Origin: Sedimenticola sp.
GTDB lineage: Bacteria > Pseudomonadota > Gammaproteobacteria > Chromatiales > Chromatiaceae
Assembly (NCBI GenBank): GCA_026983675.1
Contig: JALSTP010000107.1
Coordinates: 1-56,764, forward strand
Direction: 5' to 3'
DNA: 56,764 bases
Shown here in pieces: positions 1 to 8,757 of the stretch. How positions within the stretch are numbered: the stretch's first letter is position 1; the number at the start of each line of letters is the position of its first letter. Position numbers and translations under genes: made by a program. The notes under the pieces were generated by a model. That model was not told the DNA's origin, made no database searches, and saw only the letters and a list, made by a program, of their open reading frames with translations.

Positions 1-198
1 TGTCGGGTTTAGGTGATCGTCGCGAGCATGGTGGGAAAGCGAGGCCAGTTTTTCTCGATTTTGAGGCGCATAGTGGGCCTATGCAACGAAAAATCGAGGA
101 AAAATGGACCGCTTTCCCACCAGCGCACGACTGCATGGATGCAGGAGGTAGAGCAACGCATGGAGCAGTTGCCGAGTAGATTAATCCTAAATCCGACA
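1..198. repeat. Inverted-repeat (MITE/REP-like) element, possibly cut by the window edge
   Basis: The outer ends TGTCGGGTTTAGG (1-13) and CCTAAATCCGACA (186-198) are inverted copies with one mismatch. Inside lies a second, longer imperfect inverted repeat at 30-121: GGTGGGAAAGCG on the left and CGCTTTCCCACC on the right, continuing with a CTCGATTTT arm on the left against AAAATCGAG on the right. Its loop holds another small hairpin, GCATAG/CTATGC at 67-83. No transposase is present. The nested palindromes suggest a non-autonomous mobile repeat or a REP-like intergenic element. Whether it extends left of base 1 cannot be seen. The small open frame across it is a by-product of the repeat. Confidence 0.6.
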
Positions 199-260
199 GA
201 CTCCTAGGAAACGGGAATTCAGCGGAACAAAAGTCATCGAAGCCCTCATCGGCCGCACAA

Positions 261-277
261 AGGCATGTTATTTGCTT
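261..277 (+). promoter_or_regulatory. Sigma-54 (RpoN) promoter of pilA
   Basis: The sequence AGGCATGTTATTTGCTT has GG at 262-263 and GC at 274-275, exactly 12 bases apart, as in the -24/-12 consensus TGGCAC-N5-TTGC. The predicted transcript would start near 287, giving a 28-base leader. Major pilin genes in pseudomonads are known to be RpoN- and PilR-dependent. A pilSR pair is not in this window, so the regulator is inferred. Confidence 0.7.
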
Positions 278-314
278 AACCTATTTAGATAGTTTCACCC
301 TAAGGACCATTTCA

Positions 315-701
315 ATGAAACGCATCAGATACAACGCAGGCTTTACCTTGATCGAACTCATGATCGCCGTGGCGATTCTGGGCATCATCGTAGCCATCGC
401 CATCCCCGCCTATACGGGCTATATCGATCGCGCCCGTTACGGGGCGGCACGCGCCAACGTGGAGCCGCTCCGCATCGCCGTGGAGGACTACTTCATGGAG
501 AACGGCAGCTACGCGGCGGCCGCAAACAAGGCCGCCATCAATACCACCTATGGCTGGACGCCCGAAGGCGACGAAGGCGCCTTTCAATATAAGATTGACG
601 TACCGGGGGCGGGCGGGGAACCCTTCAGCATAACGGTGACTCATATCGCCAGCGGTAAGGGCGTGACCTGTCCCAAAGGGCAGGCCTGCACGGAATTCTG
701 A
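315..701 (+). CDS. pilA: Type IV major pilin, PilA family
   Basis: This 128-residue prepilin is the structural subunit of a type IV pilus. It has a short basic leader MKRIRYNAG, cleaved after Gly9, followed by the classic FTLIELMIAVAI helix with Glu5 of the mature protein. The helix continues as the hydrophobic N-terminal stalk. Cys119 and Cys125 near the C-terminus can form the disulfide-bonded loop typical of PilA. The ATG at 315 follows an AAGGA ribosome site. pilB, pilC and the prepilin peptidase pilD lie immediately downstream, as in pseudomonads. The sigma-54-type promoter upstream and the hairpin after the gene suggest separate, high-level transcription from pilBCD. Confidence 0.93.
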   Translation: MKRIRYNAGFTLIELMIAVAILGIIVAIAIPAYTGYIDRARYGAARANVEPLRIAVEDYFMENGSYAAAANKAAINTTYGWTPEGDEGAFQYKIDVPGAGGEPFSITVTHIASGKGVTCPKGQACTEF

Positions 702-717
702 TCACGGCGGCCGCAAT

Positions 718-740
718 GCGCCCGTTTGGGCGCGGCTTTC
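718..740 (+). terminator. Probable terminator after pilA
   Basis: GCGCCC (718-723) and GGGCGC (728-733) form a 6-bp GC-rich stem with a GTTT loop, followed by the weakly T-rich GGCTTTC. It lies 17 bases after the pilA stop and before a separate pilB promoter candidate. The short T tract keeps confidence moderate. Confidence 0.5.
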
Positions 741-786
741 TGGCCATGCCGCGCTTTAGGCGTTAGAATCCTAAGTCATTGGATTC
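741..786 (+). promoter_or_regulatory. Candidate sigma-70 promoter and inverted repeat upstream of pilB
   Basis: TGGCCA (741-746, 4/6 match to -35) and TAGAAT (764-769, 5/6 match to -10) are separated by 17 bases. An inverted repeat GAATCC (766-771) / GGATTC (781-786) overlaps the -10 box and start region and could be an operator or a leader hairpin. It would drive pilBCD and perhaps coaE. Confidence 0.4.
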
Positions 787-880
787 CTTAAGTTGCGGGC
801 GCGTGCGCCGATAGCTTTGGGAGTAATGTTCAACTTTTTTGCCGGAAACCCCATATCAGGATCCCGCAAACAGCAAACCG

Positions 881-2596
881 ATGGCGACCCAGAAACCCAA
901 AGTCATTCTCAGCGGCCTTGCCCGCCGCCTGATCCAGGATGGACTCCTTTCCGAGAAGGATGCCGAGGAGGTCTTTACGGAGGCGGTCCGGCAGCGGGTG
1001 CCTTTTGTCACCCGGCTGGTGGAAAAGGGCGTTCTGGACAGCAGGCGCATCGCTTCCACCGCTTCCCAGGAGTTCGGCGTCCCGCTGTTCGATCTCGACG
1101 CGATGGACCCGGAGTTGCTGCCGGTCTCGCTGGTGGACGAGAAGCTGATCCGCACCCACCACGCCCTGCCATTGTTCAAACGCGGCAACCGGCTGTTCCT
1201 CGCCGTCTCCGATCCCACCAATCATCAGGGCCTGGACGAGATCCGTTTCAACACCGGACTGGCGACCGACGCGGTGTTGGTGGAGGAGGAGAAGCTCGCC
1301 AAGCTCATCGAGGCCTCCCTCGACGCCCAGGACACCAGCATGTCGGATCTGCTGGACACAGACCTGGACAATCTCGAGATCGCGGCGGACGAGAGTGACA
1401 AGCAAGCCGATACCGGCGATCTCGACGTGGACGACGCACCGGTGGTGCGCTTCGTCAACAAGATCCTGCTCGACGCCATCAACGGCGGCGCGTCGGACAT
1501 CCACTTCGAACCCTACGAAAAGAGTTTCCGTATCCGTTTCCGGCAGGATGGCATGTTGCACGAGGTGGCCTCGCCCCCGATCAATATCGCCGCGCGCCTG
1601 ACCGCGCGCATCAAGGTGATGTCGCGCATGAACATCGCCGAGCGCCGGGTGCCGCAGGACGGCCGCATCAAGATGGTGTTGTCGAAGAACCGCGCCATCG
1701 ACTTCCGCGTCAATACCTGTCCGACGCTGTATGGCGAGAAGATCGTGTTGCGTATCCTCGACCCCACCAGCGCACAGGTGGGGGTGGATGCGCTGGGCAT
1801 GGAGCCGGAGCAGAAGGAGATGTTTCTCAATGCCATCCACAAGCCCTATGGCATGATCCTGGTCACCGGCCCCACCGGTTCGGGCAAGACGGTGTCGTTG
1901 TACACCGCGCTGAACCTGCTGAACAAGCCTGACATCAACATCTCCACCGTCGAGGACCCGGTGGAGATCCAGGTGCCGGGCATCAACCAGGTCAACATGA
2001 ACCCCAAAACGGGCCTCACCTTCGCCGAGGCGCTGCGCGCCTTCCTGCGGCAGGACCCGGATATCGTGATGGTGGGCGAGATCCGTGACCTGGAGACGGC
2101 TGAGATCGCGGTCAAGGCGGCCCAGACCGGCCATCTGGTGCTCTCCACCCTGCACACCAACGACGCGCCCCAGACCCTGACCCGTCTGGCGAACATGGGC
2201 ATCCCCCCTTTCAACATCGCCTCCTCCGTGCTCCTGATCATGGCCCAGCGGCTGGGCCGGCGCCTCTGCGAACACTGCAAGACGCCCGAAGAGATCCCGG
2301 AAGAGGCGCTGCGTGAGGAGGGCTTCACGGATGAGGATATCCAGGAGGGCATCACGGTCTACAAAGCAGTGGGATGTGACAAATGTACCAACGGCTACAA
2401 GGGCCGCGTGGGTATATTTCAGGTGATGCCCGTCTCCGAGGAGATGGGACGCATCATCATGGAGGGGGGCAACTCCCTCGAACTGGCGGACCAGTCGGCG
2501 AAAGAGGGCATCGCGTCCCTCCGCCAGTCAGGTCTGAGAAAGGTCAAAGAAGGCATCATCAGCCTTGAAGAACTCAATCGCGTAACCAAGGAATAA
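881..2596 (+). CDS. pilB: Type IV pilus extension ATPase PilB
   Basis: PilB is the cytoplasmic hexameric ATPase that powers pilus assembly with the PilC platform. The 571-residue reading has an N-terminal GspE/PilB regulatory domain. The ATPase core shows Walker A GPTGSGKT at 330-337 and a Walker B region DIVMVGEIRD ending near 402. Two cysteine pairs, CEHC at 463-466 and CDKC at 499-502, make the tetracysteine zinc site of this family. The ATG at 881 was chosen because the protein then begins MATQKPKVILSGLARRL, in line with PilB homologues. An upstream in-frame TTG at 839 would add 14 residues. pilC follows 3 bases after the stop, so the two are co-transcribed. Confidence 0.93.
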   Translation: MATQKPKVILSGLARRLIQDGLLSEKDAEEVFTEAVRQRVPFVTRLVEKGVLDSRRIASTASQEFGVPLFDLDAMDPELLPVSLVDEKLIRTHHALPLFKRGNRLFLAVSDPTNHQGLDEIRFNTGLATDAVLVEEEKLAKLIEASLDAQDTSMSDLLDTDLDNLEIAADESDKQADTGDLDVDDAPVVRFVNKILLDAINGGASDIHFEPYEKSFRIRFRQDGMLHEVASPPINIAARLTARIKVMSRMNIAERRVPQDGRIKMVLSKNRAIDFRVNTCPTLYGEKIVLRILDPTSAQVGVDALGMEPEQKEMFLNAIHKPYGMILVTGPTGSGKTVSLYTALNLLNKPDINISTVEDPVEIQVPGINQVNMNPKTGLTFAEALRAFLRQDPDIVMVGEIRDLETAEIAVKAAQTGHLVLSTLHTNDAPQTLTRLANMGIPPFNIASSVLLIMAQRLGRRLCEHCKTPEEIPEEALREEGFTDEDIQEGITVYKAVGCDKCTNGYKGRVGIFQVMPVSEEMGRIIMEGGNSLELADQSAKEGIASLRQSGLRKVKEGIISLEELNRVTKE

Positions 2597-2599
2597 ACC

Positions 2600-3868
2600 A
2601 TGGCAGCGACAGCAGCGGCAGTCAAAAAGAAAACCTCGAAGGCGCCAAAAACGGAAAAGGCGCACGTCTTCGCCTGGGAGGGCATAGACCGGAAGGGCAA
2701 CCGCATCACCGGCGAGTTGCGCACCTCCAACATCGCCACGGCGCGGGCGGAACTGCGCCGACAGGGCGTGAACCCCCTCAAGATACGGATAAAACGCGCC
2801 TCGCTGTTCGGCAACAGGAAAAAGAAGATCACCACGGAGGACATCGCCGTCTTCAGCCGCCAGCTCGCCACCATGATGAGTTCCGGCGTGCCGCTGGTGC
2901 AGGCCTTCGACATCGTCGGCCGCGGCCACGAAAATCCGGCAATGCAAGACCTGATCCTCTCCATCAAGGGGGATATCGAGGGGGGCACGGGCCTGGCCGA
3001 GGCGCTGAAAAAACACCCGCTCTATTTCGACGATCTGTTCTGCAACCTGGTCCATGCCGGCGAGCAGGCCGGTATCCTCGAGGACCTGCTGCACAAGATC
3101 GCCACGTACAAGGAAAAGACCGAGTCCATCAAAAAGAAGATCAAGAAGGCCCTCTTCTACCCCACCGCGGTCATCATCGTGGCGGTGGTGGTGGTGGCGA
3201 TCATCATGATCTTCGTCATCCCCCAGTTCGAGTCCCTGTTCTCCGGCTTTGGCGCCGACCTGCCTGCCTTTACCAAGATGGTGGTCGCCATGTCGAAGGT
3301 GGTTCAGGCGTGGTGGTGGGCGATGTTGCTGGGGGTTATTGGCACGGTGTTCATCATCAAGAACGCCATGCAACGCTCCCGAAAGCTGCGCCAGTTTCTC
3401 GACAAGATGCTGCTCAAGACGCCGATCATCGGCCCCATCATGCACAAGGCCTCCATTGCCCGTTTCGCCCGCACCCTCTCCACCATGTTCGCCGCCGGCG
3501 TGCCGCTGGTGGAAGCGCTCGAGTCCGTCGCCGGCGCCACCGGCAACGTGATCTACGGCGATGCGGTGCTGCGCATGCGGGAGGACGTGGCCACGGGTCA
3601 GTCCCTCCAGCTCTCCATGAAGCAGCAGAACCTCTTCCCCCACATGGTGATCCAGATGGTCGCCATCGGCGAGGAGTCCGGATCGGTGGACAGCATGCTG
3701 GCCAAGGTCGCCGACTTCTATGAGGAAGAGGTGGACAACGCAGTGGACGCCCTCAGCAGCCTGCTTGAACCGCTGATCATGGTGGTGCTGGGGACCCTGG
3801 TGGGCGGCCTGGTGATCGCCATGTACCTGCCCATCTTCAAGCTGGGTTCCGTGGTATCTGGAAGCTAG
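2600..3868 (+). CDS. pilC: Type IV pilus inner-membrane platform protein PilC
   Basis: PilC (GspF family) is the polytopic inner-membrane protein on which PilB and PilT act. The 422-residue product has a basic N-terminus and two T2SF domains. The paired motif is visible as FSRQLATMMSSGVPLVQAF in the first half and FARTLSTMFAAGVPLVEAL in the second. Hydrophobic segments lie at about residues 185-210 and 237-255, with a C-terminal pair around 388-415. Length and order match the family. Start ATG 2600 is 3 bases after pilB, and pilD begins 37 bases downstream. Confidence 0.93.
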   Translation: MAATAAAVKKKTSKAPKTEKAHVFAWEGIDRKGNRITGELRTSNIATARAELRRQGVNPLKIRIKRASLFGNRKKKITTEDIAVFSRQLATMMSSGVPLVQAFDIVGRGHENPAMQDLILSIKGDIEGGTGLAEALKKHPLYFDDLFCNLVHAGEQAGILEDLLHKIATYKEKTESIKKKIKKALFYPTAVIIVAVVVVAIIMIFVIPQFESLFSGFGADLPAFTKMVVAMSKVVQAWWWAMLLGVIGTVFIIKNAMQRSRKLRQFLDKMLLKTPIIGPIMHKASIARFARTLSTMFAAGVPLVEALESVAGATGNVIYGDAVLRMREDVATGQSLQLSMKQQNLFPHMVIQMVAIGEESGSVDSMLAKVADFYEEEVDNAVDALSSLLEPLIMVVLGTLVGGLVIAMYLPIFKLGSVVSGS

Positions 3869-3905
3869 CCGCGCGGCTCGAAGGGTCGCCGATACCCCGC
3901 ATCCC

Positions 3906-4787
3906 ATGGATTTCGTCGCCTATCTGCAGCAATCCCCCCGCGTATTCCTGATCTTTTCCGGATTGCTCGGACTGGTGGTGGGCAGCTTCCTCAATGTGGT
4001 GGCCCACCGGCTGCCGGCCATGATGGAGCGCGCCTGGAGAAGGGAATGCCGGGAATGGCTCGCGGACGAGGAGGATGCCCCGCCTGACGAGGAAGCGCCC
4101 CTGACCCTGAGCCACCCCCCCTCGCGTTGCCCCCATTGTGGTCACCGGATCACGGCGAAGGAGAACATCCCGGTCCTGAGCTGGCTGCTGCTGCGCGGCC
4201 GCTGCGCCGGATGCGGCCAAGCCATCAGCCCTCGCTATCCCTTGGTGGAGGCCATGACCGCGCTCCTTTCGGTGGCGGTGGCCTGGCATTTTGGGGTCAC
4301 CTGGCAGACGGCGGCCGGACTGGGATTCACCTGGGCGCTGATCGCCTTGACCCTGATCGACTTCGACGTGCAGTTGCTGCCGGATTCCATTACCCAGCCC
4401 CTGCTCTGGGCGGGACTGTTGCTGACCCTCGCCCCCCTCTTTGCGACGCCCCGGGACGCCATCCTCGGGGCCGTAGCCGGTTATCTCTCGCTGTGGAGCG
4501 TGTTTCAGGCCTTCAAGCTACTCACCGGCAAGGAGGGCATGGGCTACGGCGACTTCAAACTGCTCGCCGTGTTCGGCGCCTGGTTTGGCTGGCAGTACCT
4601 GCCGCAGGTGCTCATCGTCTCCTCCATCGTTGGCGCGGCGGTGGGCATTGGCCTCATTCTGTTCCGCGGCCGGGATCGCAGCATCCCCATTCCCTTCGGC
4701 CCCTATCTGGCGGCGGCCGGCTGGATCGCCCTGATGTGGGGGGACGCCATCAACAACGCCTATCTGCGGTGGGCCGGCCTCGCCTGA
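3906..4787 (+). CDS. pilD: Prepilin peptidase / N-methyltransferase PilD
   Basis: PilD cleaves the leader of type IV prepilins after glycine and methylates the new N-terminal residue. The 293-residue protein has the N-terminal cytoplasmic zinc domain with Cys75, Cys78, Cys100 and Cys103. It then has the A24 peptidase core with its two catalytic aspartates: one in LIDFD (residues 152-154) and one in the GYGD motif (Asp216). Multiple membrane segments surround these. It ends inside the start of coaE, a 19-base overlap. The same enzyme would process PilA and the pilin-like protein at the right edge. Confidence 0.93.
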   Translation: MDFVAYLQQSPRVFLIFSGLLGLVVGSFLNVVAHRLPAMMERAWRRECREWLADEEDAPPDEEAPLTLSHPPSRCPHCGHRITAKENIPVLSWLLLRGRCAGCGQAISPRYPLVEAMTALLSVAVAWHFGVTWQTAAGLGFTWALIALTLIDFDVQLLPDSITQPLLWAGLLLTLAPLFATPRDAILGAVAGYLSLWSVFQAFKLLTGKEGMGYGDFKLLAVFGAWFGWQYLPQVLIVSSIVGAAVGIGLILFRGRDRSIPIPFGPYLAAAGWIALMWGDAINNAYLRWAGLA

Positions 4788-5386
4788 CCGTCGGCCTCAC
4801 TGGCGGCATCGGCAGCGGGAAATCCACCGTGGCCCGCCGCTTCGAGGCTCTGGGCGTGCCCGTCATTGACGCCGATGTCATCGCCCGCGAGGTGGTGAAA
4901 CCCGGCCAACCCTGCCTGCAGCGAATCATCGATACCTTCGGTAAGGACGTGCTCGATGAGACGGGCCGCCTGGACAGGAGGCGGCTGCGCGAACGCGTTT
5001 TCAATGACGATGCCGCCCGGCGCCGCCTGGAGGCCATCCTGCATCCCGCCATCCGCGCGCGCATGTTGGAACGCCTCGACCGCATCGACGCCCCCTATGC
5101 CGTGCTCGTCATTCCCCTGCTCCTGGAAACGGACCAACAGGATCTGGTGGACCGGGTGCTCGTGGTCGATGCGCCCGAGGATCTGCAGATCGAGCGCACA
5201 CGCCAGCGCGACCGCGCCTCTCCCGAGGAGGTACGCAAGATCCTCCGCGCACAGATGGATCGTGAAACCCGCCTGGCGGCGGCCGACGATATACTGGACA
5301 ACCGGCATGATCCCGCCGCGCTCCTGCGGCAAACCGATGCGCTCCACACACGCTATCTGGCGTTGGCGGCAAAGAGGGAAATGTAG
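4769..5386 (+). CDS. coaE: Dephospho-CoA kinase
   Basis: CoaE phosphorylates the 3'-hydroxyl of the ribose in dephospho-CoA, the last step of coenzyme A synthesis. The P-loop GLTGGIGSGKS occupies residues 9-19, followed by the family motif PVIDADVIAREV. About 205 residues is normal. The start is taken as GTG 4769 because the protein then opens MGRPRLTVGLTGG. No ATG is available near the P-loop, and CTG 4784 is the only close alternative. The gene overlaps the end of pilD by 19 bases, suggesting translational coupling; pilBCD-coaE linkage is common in gammaproteobacteria. Confidence 0.93.
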   Translation: MGRPRLTVGLTGGIGSGKSTVARRFEALGVPVIDADVIAREVVKPGQPCLQRIIDTFGKDVLDETGRLDRRRLRERVFNDDAARRRLEAILHPAIRARMLERLDRIDAPYAVLVIPLLLETDQQDLVDRVLVVDAPEDLQIERTRQRDRASPEEVRKILRAQMDRETRLAAADDILDNRHDPAALLRQTDALHTRYLALAAKREM

Positions 5387-5515
5387 GTTTGGGCAAAATT
5401 TATCTCCCTGCCCCTTTACCTGTCCCCCCGAAATATCGGACAATCGTAAGGCTGAACCGACCGCGTATTGTGTTGTGGGATGTCACGCGCACCCGCCCCA
5501 CCCCCAGAGCAGAAT

Positions 5516-6283
5516 GTGACCGACCAGATCATCTACGAGCATCCACTGAACGAGAGGATTCGCACCTTTCTACGCCTGGAGCACCTGTTCAGGCAGGTCG
5601 AACATTTCCTGCCCCAGGACGAGCCCTGGGGCAGCCGCGCCGCAATTTCGGCGCTATTGGATATCATCACCATCTTTTCCCGCGCGGAGTTGAAGACCGA
5701 GCTCCTCAAGGAGCTGGAACGGCACAACGCCAACCTCGGCAAGATCCGGCGCCAGAAAGGGGTCGATATGCAGGCCTTGGGGGAAGTGCTCGACAGCCTG
5801 GAGCGGACTGCCACCCAGTTGTACAAGCTCAATGGGCAGTTCGGCAAGCGGCTGCGTGAAAACGACTTTCTGAGTGGCATCGCACAGCGCAGCAGCATCC
5901 CCGGCGGCACCTGCAATTTCGATCTGCCGCTCTATCACGCCTGGTTGCGCCAGCCACACGAGGCGCGCGAACGGGACGTGCAGAACTGGATGAGCGATCT
6001 CGAACCCATCAGGAACGCCATCGCCTTGCTACTCTCCCTGACCCGCAGTAGCGCCGATAGCACACCGGCCATCGCCCACCACGGGGTCTATCAGCAGGCG
6101 CTCGACCCCAACGCGCCGGCACAACTGGTCCGTATCGGTGTAGAGGTTCTCTCACCCTTCTTTCCCGAAATCAGTGGCAACAAGCACCGGTTCAACGTGC
6201 GTTTTCTGGAGATGACAACAATGGAACGCGCCATGCAGACCAATGAAGACGTGCCCTTCTCGCTCACCTGCTGCATTATCTAG
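5516..6283 (+). CDS. zapD: Cell division protein ZapD (FtsZ-bundling)
   Basis: ZapD (DUF1342, YacF) binds the FtsZ C-terminal peptide and cross-links filaments at the Z-ring. The sequence begins VTDQIIYEHPLNERIRTFLRLE, matching the family opening 'FEHPLNEKMRTWLRIE'. The C-terminal half carries the conserved G..NFDLPLYHAWL element and ends in FSLTCCII. The GTG at 5516 gives 255 residues, close to the usual 247 or so. ATG 5480 in the same frame would add 12 Pro/Ala-rich residues and is less likely. It lies between coaE and yacG, the standard order. Its target ftsZ lies 8 kb downstream. Confidence 0.9.
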   Translation: MTDQIIYEHPLNERIRTFLRLEHLFRQVEHFLPQDEPWGSRAAISALLDIITIFSRAELKTELLKELERHNANLGKIRRQKGVDMQALGEVLDSLERTATQLYKLNGQFGKRLRENDFLSGIAQRSSIPGGTCNFDLPLYHAWLRQPHEARERDVQNWMSDLEPIRNAIALLLSLTRSSADSTPAIAHHGVYQQALDPNAPAQLVRIGVEVLSPFFPEISGNKHRFNVRFLEMTTMERAMQTNEDVPFSLTCCII

Positions 6284-6355
6284 CCTGGATTTGACCGATC
6301 GAAGCGATAATCACTGGAGGGCGATCCGCCTTCAAACCAACTGGCCCCGGCAAAC

Positions 6356-6556
6356 ATGACGAAAGAGATGACTGTTGTCCTGTGTCCCACCTGTAGAAAG
6401 GCGGTGGCCTGGACCCCCGAGGCGCGCTGGCGTCCGTTCTGCAGCGAGCGTTGCCGGCTGATAGACCTGGGGGAATGGATCAGCGAAAGGCGCCGCATTC
6501 CCGACCCGGATGACACGGCATCCGGGTCCCCGCGCCCACCCGGCGATGAAACATAA
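6356..6556 (+). CDS. yacG: DNA gyrase inhibitor YacG (zinc protein)
   Basis: This 66-residue zinc-binding protein has the signature [10 protein letters not shown]...[14 protein letters not shown]. The four cysteines (CxxC at 10-13 and CxxxC at 29-33) bind zinc. YacG of E. coli binds GyrB and inhibits gyrase activity. The acidic, Pro-rich C-terminal tail after residue 47 is the usual disordered extension. An internal ATG three codons later is an alternative start. It converges on the Nudix gene, whose stop lies 25 bases away. Confidence 0.88.
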   Translation: MTKEMTVVLCPTCRKAVAWTPEARWRPFCSERCRLIDLGEWISERRRIPDPDDTASGSPRPPGDET

Positions 6557-6581
6557 TGATCAGTCGCCCGTCGACAGACAT

Positions 6582-7559
6582 CTATGACCGGTCGGCCGGC
6601 CACAAACCGCGAATAGCCGCAATTCCTTGGGCGCCGTGCCGCTTGGCTACTTCGATATCCTTCGCCTGCATACCGCCCAGTGCGTAAACCGGGAGAACCG
6701 CCGCTTCCACGAGTTCGGCGAATTGCGGCCAGCCCAGCGGCTGCGCCTGCGGATGAGAGGCGGTCGGCATTACCGGGGATAACAGCGCGTAGTCCAGACC
6801 CAGCTCGGCAGCCTTTTCCAGTTCCCCGGCGCTATGACAGGAGGCGCCCACCAGCACTGCCTCCGCTGCCGGACGCGCCTGTATCGCCATCAGCCGGGCG
6901 CTGTCGAGGTGGAGTCCCACGCCGTCGAACCCCTCAACCTCCTGCGGCGACCGGTTGAGGACCAGCCGGGCGCGGTAACGCCTGCAGACGCCGGCCACGG
7001 CCCGCGCCAAGCCGCGGAAATCGGCCGTTTCCAACTCGGGCGCGCGCAACTGCACGAGCCGAACCCCCCCTGCCAACGCCGCCTCCAGTCGGCGGATGAA
7101 CATCGGGACGTTCGTAGGGTCGCTGCCCGTGATCAGATAACGATCGGGAAGCCGCAGGGCGCTGATGACGGGGCGGTCGGCGGCGGGGAACACCTCCGGC
7201 CGCAGCTCGTCGGGCCGCAGCCAGCGCATCGGCTGCCCCTCCCGCGCGGAAGGCGTCCCGCGGTAACGGATGACACGCCGCACATCGAGCAACACCGTTC
7301 GATCCGGGTACCGATGGGGAACGCGGATCAGGGGTTCATGGGCCTCGACGTAGATCCCCAGCTCTTCCAGCAGTTCACGCCGCAGGGCGTCGCCGATGCC
7401 TTCGCCGGGCTCCACCTTGCCACCAGGAAATTCCCACAGACCCCCTTGGTGGGCATGAGGGTGGCGACGGGTGACCAATACCCGGCCCCGCCGGTCCGTG
7501 ATGGCTGCCGCGGCGACCTGTACGAAATCAGGTGCGGTATTCCGCGTTGATGCGGACAT
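6582..7559 (-). CDS. Nudix hydrolase (MutT-like) fused to a ThiE-like domain
   Basis: The N-terminal domain (1-130) is a MutT-type Nudix hydrolase with an intact Nudix box at 47-69 (Gly47, Glu53, Arg61-Glu62, Glu65-Glu66, Gly68). It likely removes oxidised nucleotides such as 8-oxo-dGTP. The C-terminal domain (about 137-325) follows the thiamine phosphate synthase fold. Matching elements are [36 protein letters not shown], and [24 protein letters not shown]. Several ThiE substrate residues look altered: the lysine after QLR is absent and the usual NDR-type element reads LNRSP. True ThiE activity is therefore doubtful. The arrangement is a known gammaproteobacterial fusion near argJ. The ATG at 7559 lies inside argJ (32-base overlap), so translation is probably coupled. 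Confidence 0.9.
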   Translation of the reverse strand: MSASTRNTAPDFVQVAAAAITDRRGRVLVTRRHPHAHQGGLWEFPGGKVEPGEGIGDALRRELLEELGIYVEAHEPLIRVPHRYPDRTVLLDVRRVIRYRGTPSAREGQPMRWLRPDELRPEVFPAADRPVISALRLPDRYLITGSDPTNVPMFIRRLEAALAGGVRLVQLRAPELETADFRGLARAVAGVCRRYRARLVLNRSPQEVEGFDGVGLHLDSARLMAIQARPAAEAVLVGASCHSAGELEKAAELGLDYALLSPVMPTASHPQAQPLGWPQFAELVEAAVLPVYALGGMQAKDIEVAKRHGAQGIAAIRGLWPADRS

Positions 7560-8754
7560 AGTCGTAGGAGAGATCGCAGGTCAGGATGCGGGCCTCGGCA
7601 TCGCCTCGCCCCAGGATTACGCGGACGGTAAACGCGGGCTGGGCCATGACCCGCGCCCCCGCCTCTTCGCGATAGCCGGGCGCGCGACCGCCGCCCCGCA
7701 CGATACACACATCGTCGAGCCACAGCTCCACCGCGTCGATGGCCAGGTCGACGATACCCGACCGGCCCACGGCCGCCAGGATGCGTCCCCAGTTGGGATC
7801 GGAGGCGAACAGCGCCGTCTTCACCAGCGGCGAATGGGCAATCGTGTAGGCCACCTGCCGCGCCTCCTGTTCCGACGCCGCCGCGCCGACCACCACCTCG
7901 ACCCGCTTGGTGGCCCCTTCGCCATCGTCCACAATGGCGCGGGCGAGGTCCATGCAGACTTCACTCACGGCCCCGCACAAGGCCGGGTAGGCCGGCGCCC
8001 GACCGGACTCGATTGCCGGTGCGTCCGCAGCGCCGCTGGCCACCAGCACGCAGGCGTCATTGGTGGAGGTGTCTCCGTCCACGGTGATGGAATTGAAGGA
8101 AGGCGCCACCGCCTGTTCCAGGCAACCCTGTAACAGCGTGGATTCCACCGCAAGGTCGGTGGTCACGAAGGCCAACATGGTGGCCATATCCGGGCGGATC
8201 ATGCCCGACCCCTTGGCCATGCCGGTGACCGTGGCGCTACGTCCGTCATCGAGCTGAATCTGACGGCAGGAGAGCTTGGGCACCGTATCGGTGGTCATGA
8301 TGGCCTTTGCCGCCGCCTGCCAGCCGTCGGACGAGAGCGCCGCCAACGCGGTGGGCAGGGCCGCCTCGATGCGATCGGTGGGAAGATTCTCTCCGATGAC
8401 GCCAGTGGAAAAAGGGACGACCTCCCCGGCCCCGCACCCGGTGGCGTCCGCCAGCGCACGGCAACTGGCTTCGGCGTCCGCGATCCCCTGCCTGCCGGTA
8501 CCGGCATTGGCATTGCCTGAATTGATCAGGAGATAGCGGGGCGCCGCTGTTTGCAGATGCCGCCGGGCAACGGTCACCGGCGCGGCACAGAAGGCATTGC
8601 GGGTAAACACGGCGGCACAAGCGCCGCCAGGCGCGATCTCGATCACCACCAGGTCATCACGGTCCCGGTATTTGATGCCCGCTGCGGCGGCGCCCAGCCG
8701 GATGCCCGCCACCGGCATCACGTCCGCCGCACCGTCGGTCTCGCGTGATGACAT
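7528..8754 (-). CDS. argJ: Bifunctional ornithine acetyltransferase / N-acetylglutamate synthase
   Basis: ArgJ transfers acetyl from N-acetylornithine to glutamate in the cyclic arginine pathway; bifunctional forms also use acetyl-CoA. The 408-residue precursor has the autocleavage region [16 protein letters not shown], with Thr192 as the nucleophile that becomes the N-terminus of the beta chain. The oxyanion-hole motif STGVIG is at 116-121, and [13 protein letters not shown] and the C-terminal D.SYDYV.INAEYRT are conserved. It starts 3 bases after the secA stop. This argJ-secA adjacency is common in gammaproteobacteria. Confidence 0.95.
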   Translation of the reverse strand: MSSRETDGAADVMPVAGIRLGAAAAGIKYRDRDDLVVIEIAPGGACAAVFTRNAFCAAPVTVARRHLQTAAPRYLLINSGNANAGTGRQGIADAEASCRALADATGCGAGEVVPFSTGVIGENLPTDRIEAALPTALAALSSDGWQAAAKAIMTTDTVPKLSCRQIQLDDGRSATVTGMAKGSGMIRPDMATMLAFVTTDLAVESTLLQGCLEQAVAPSFNSITVDGDTSTNDACVLVASGAADAPAIESGRAPAYPALCGAVSEVCMDLARAIVDDGEGATKRVEVVVGAAASEQEARQVAYTIAHSPLVKTALFASDPNWGRILAAVGRSGIVDLAIDAVELWLDDVCIVRGGGRAPGYREEAGARVMAQPAFTVRVILGRGDAEARILTCDLSYDYVRINAEYRT

Positions 8755-8757
8755 GGA

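Noticed and set aside
13-207. 64-codon frame at the left edge
   Set aside because: It is wholly inside the inverted-repeat element and shows no protein features.
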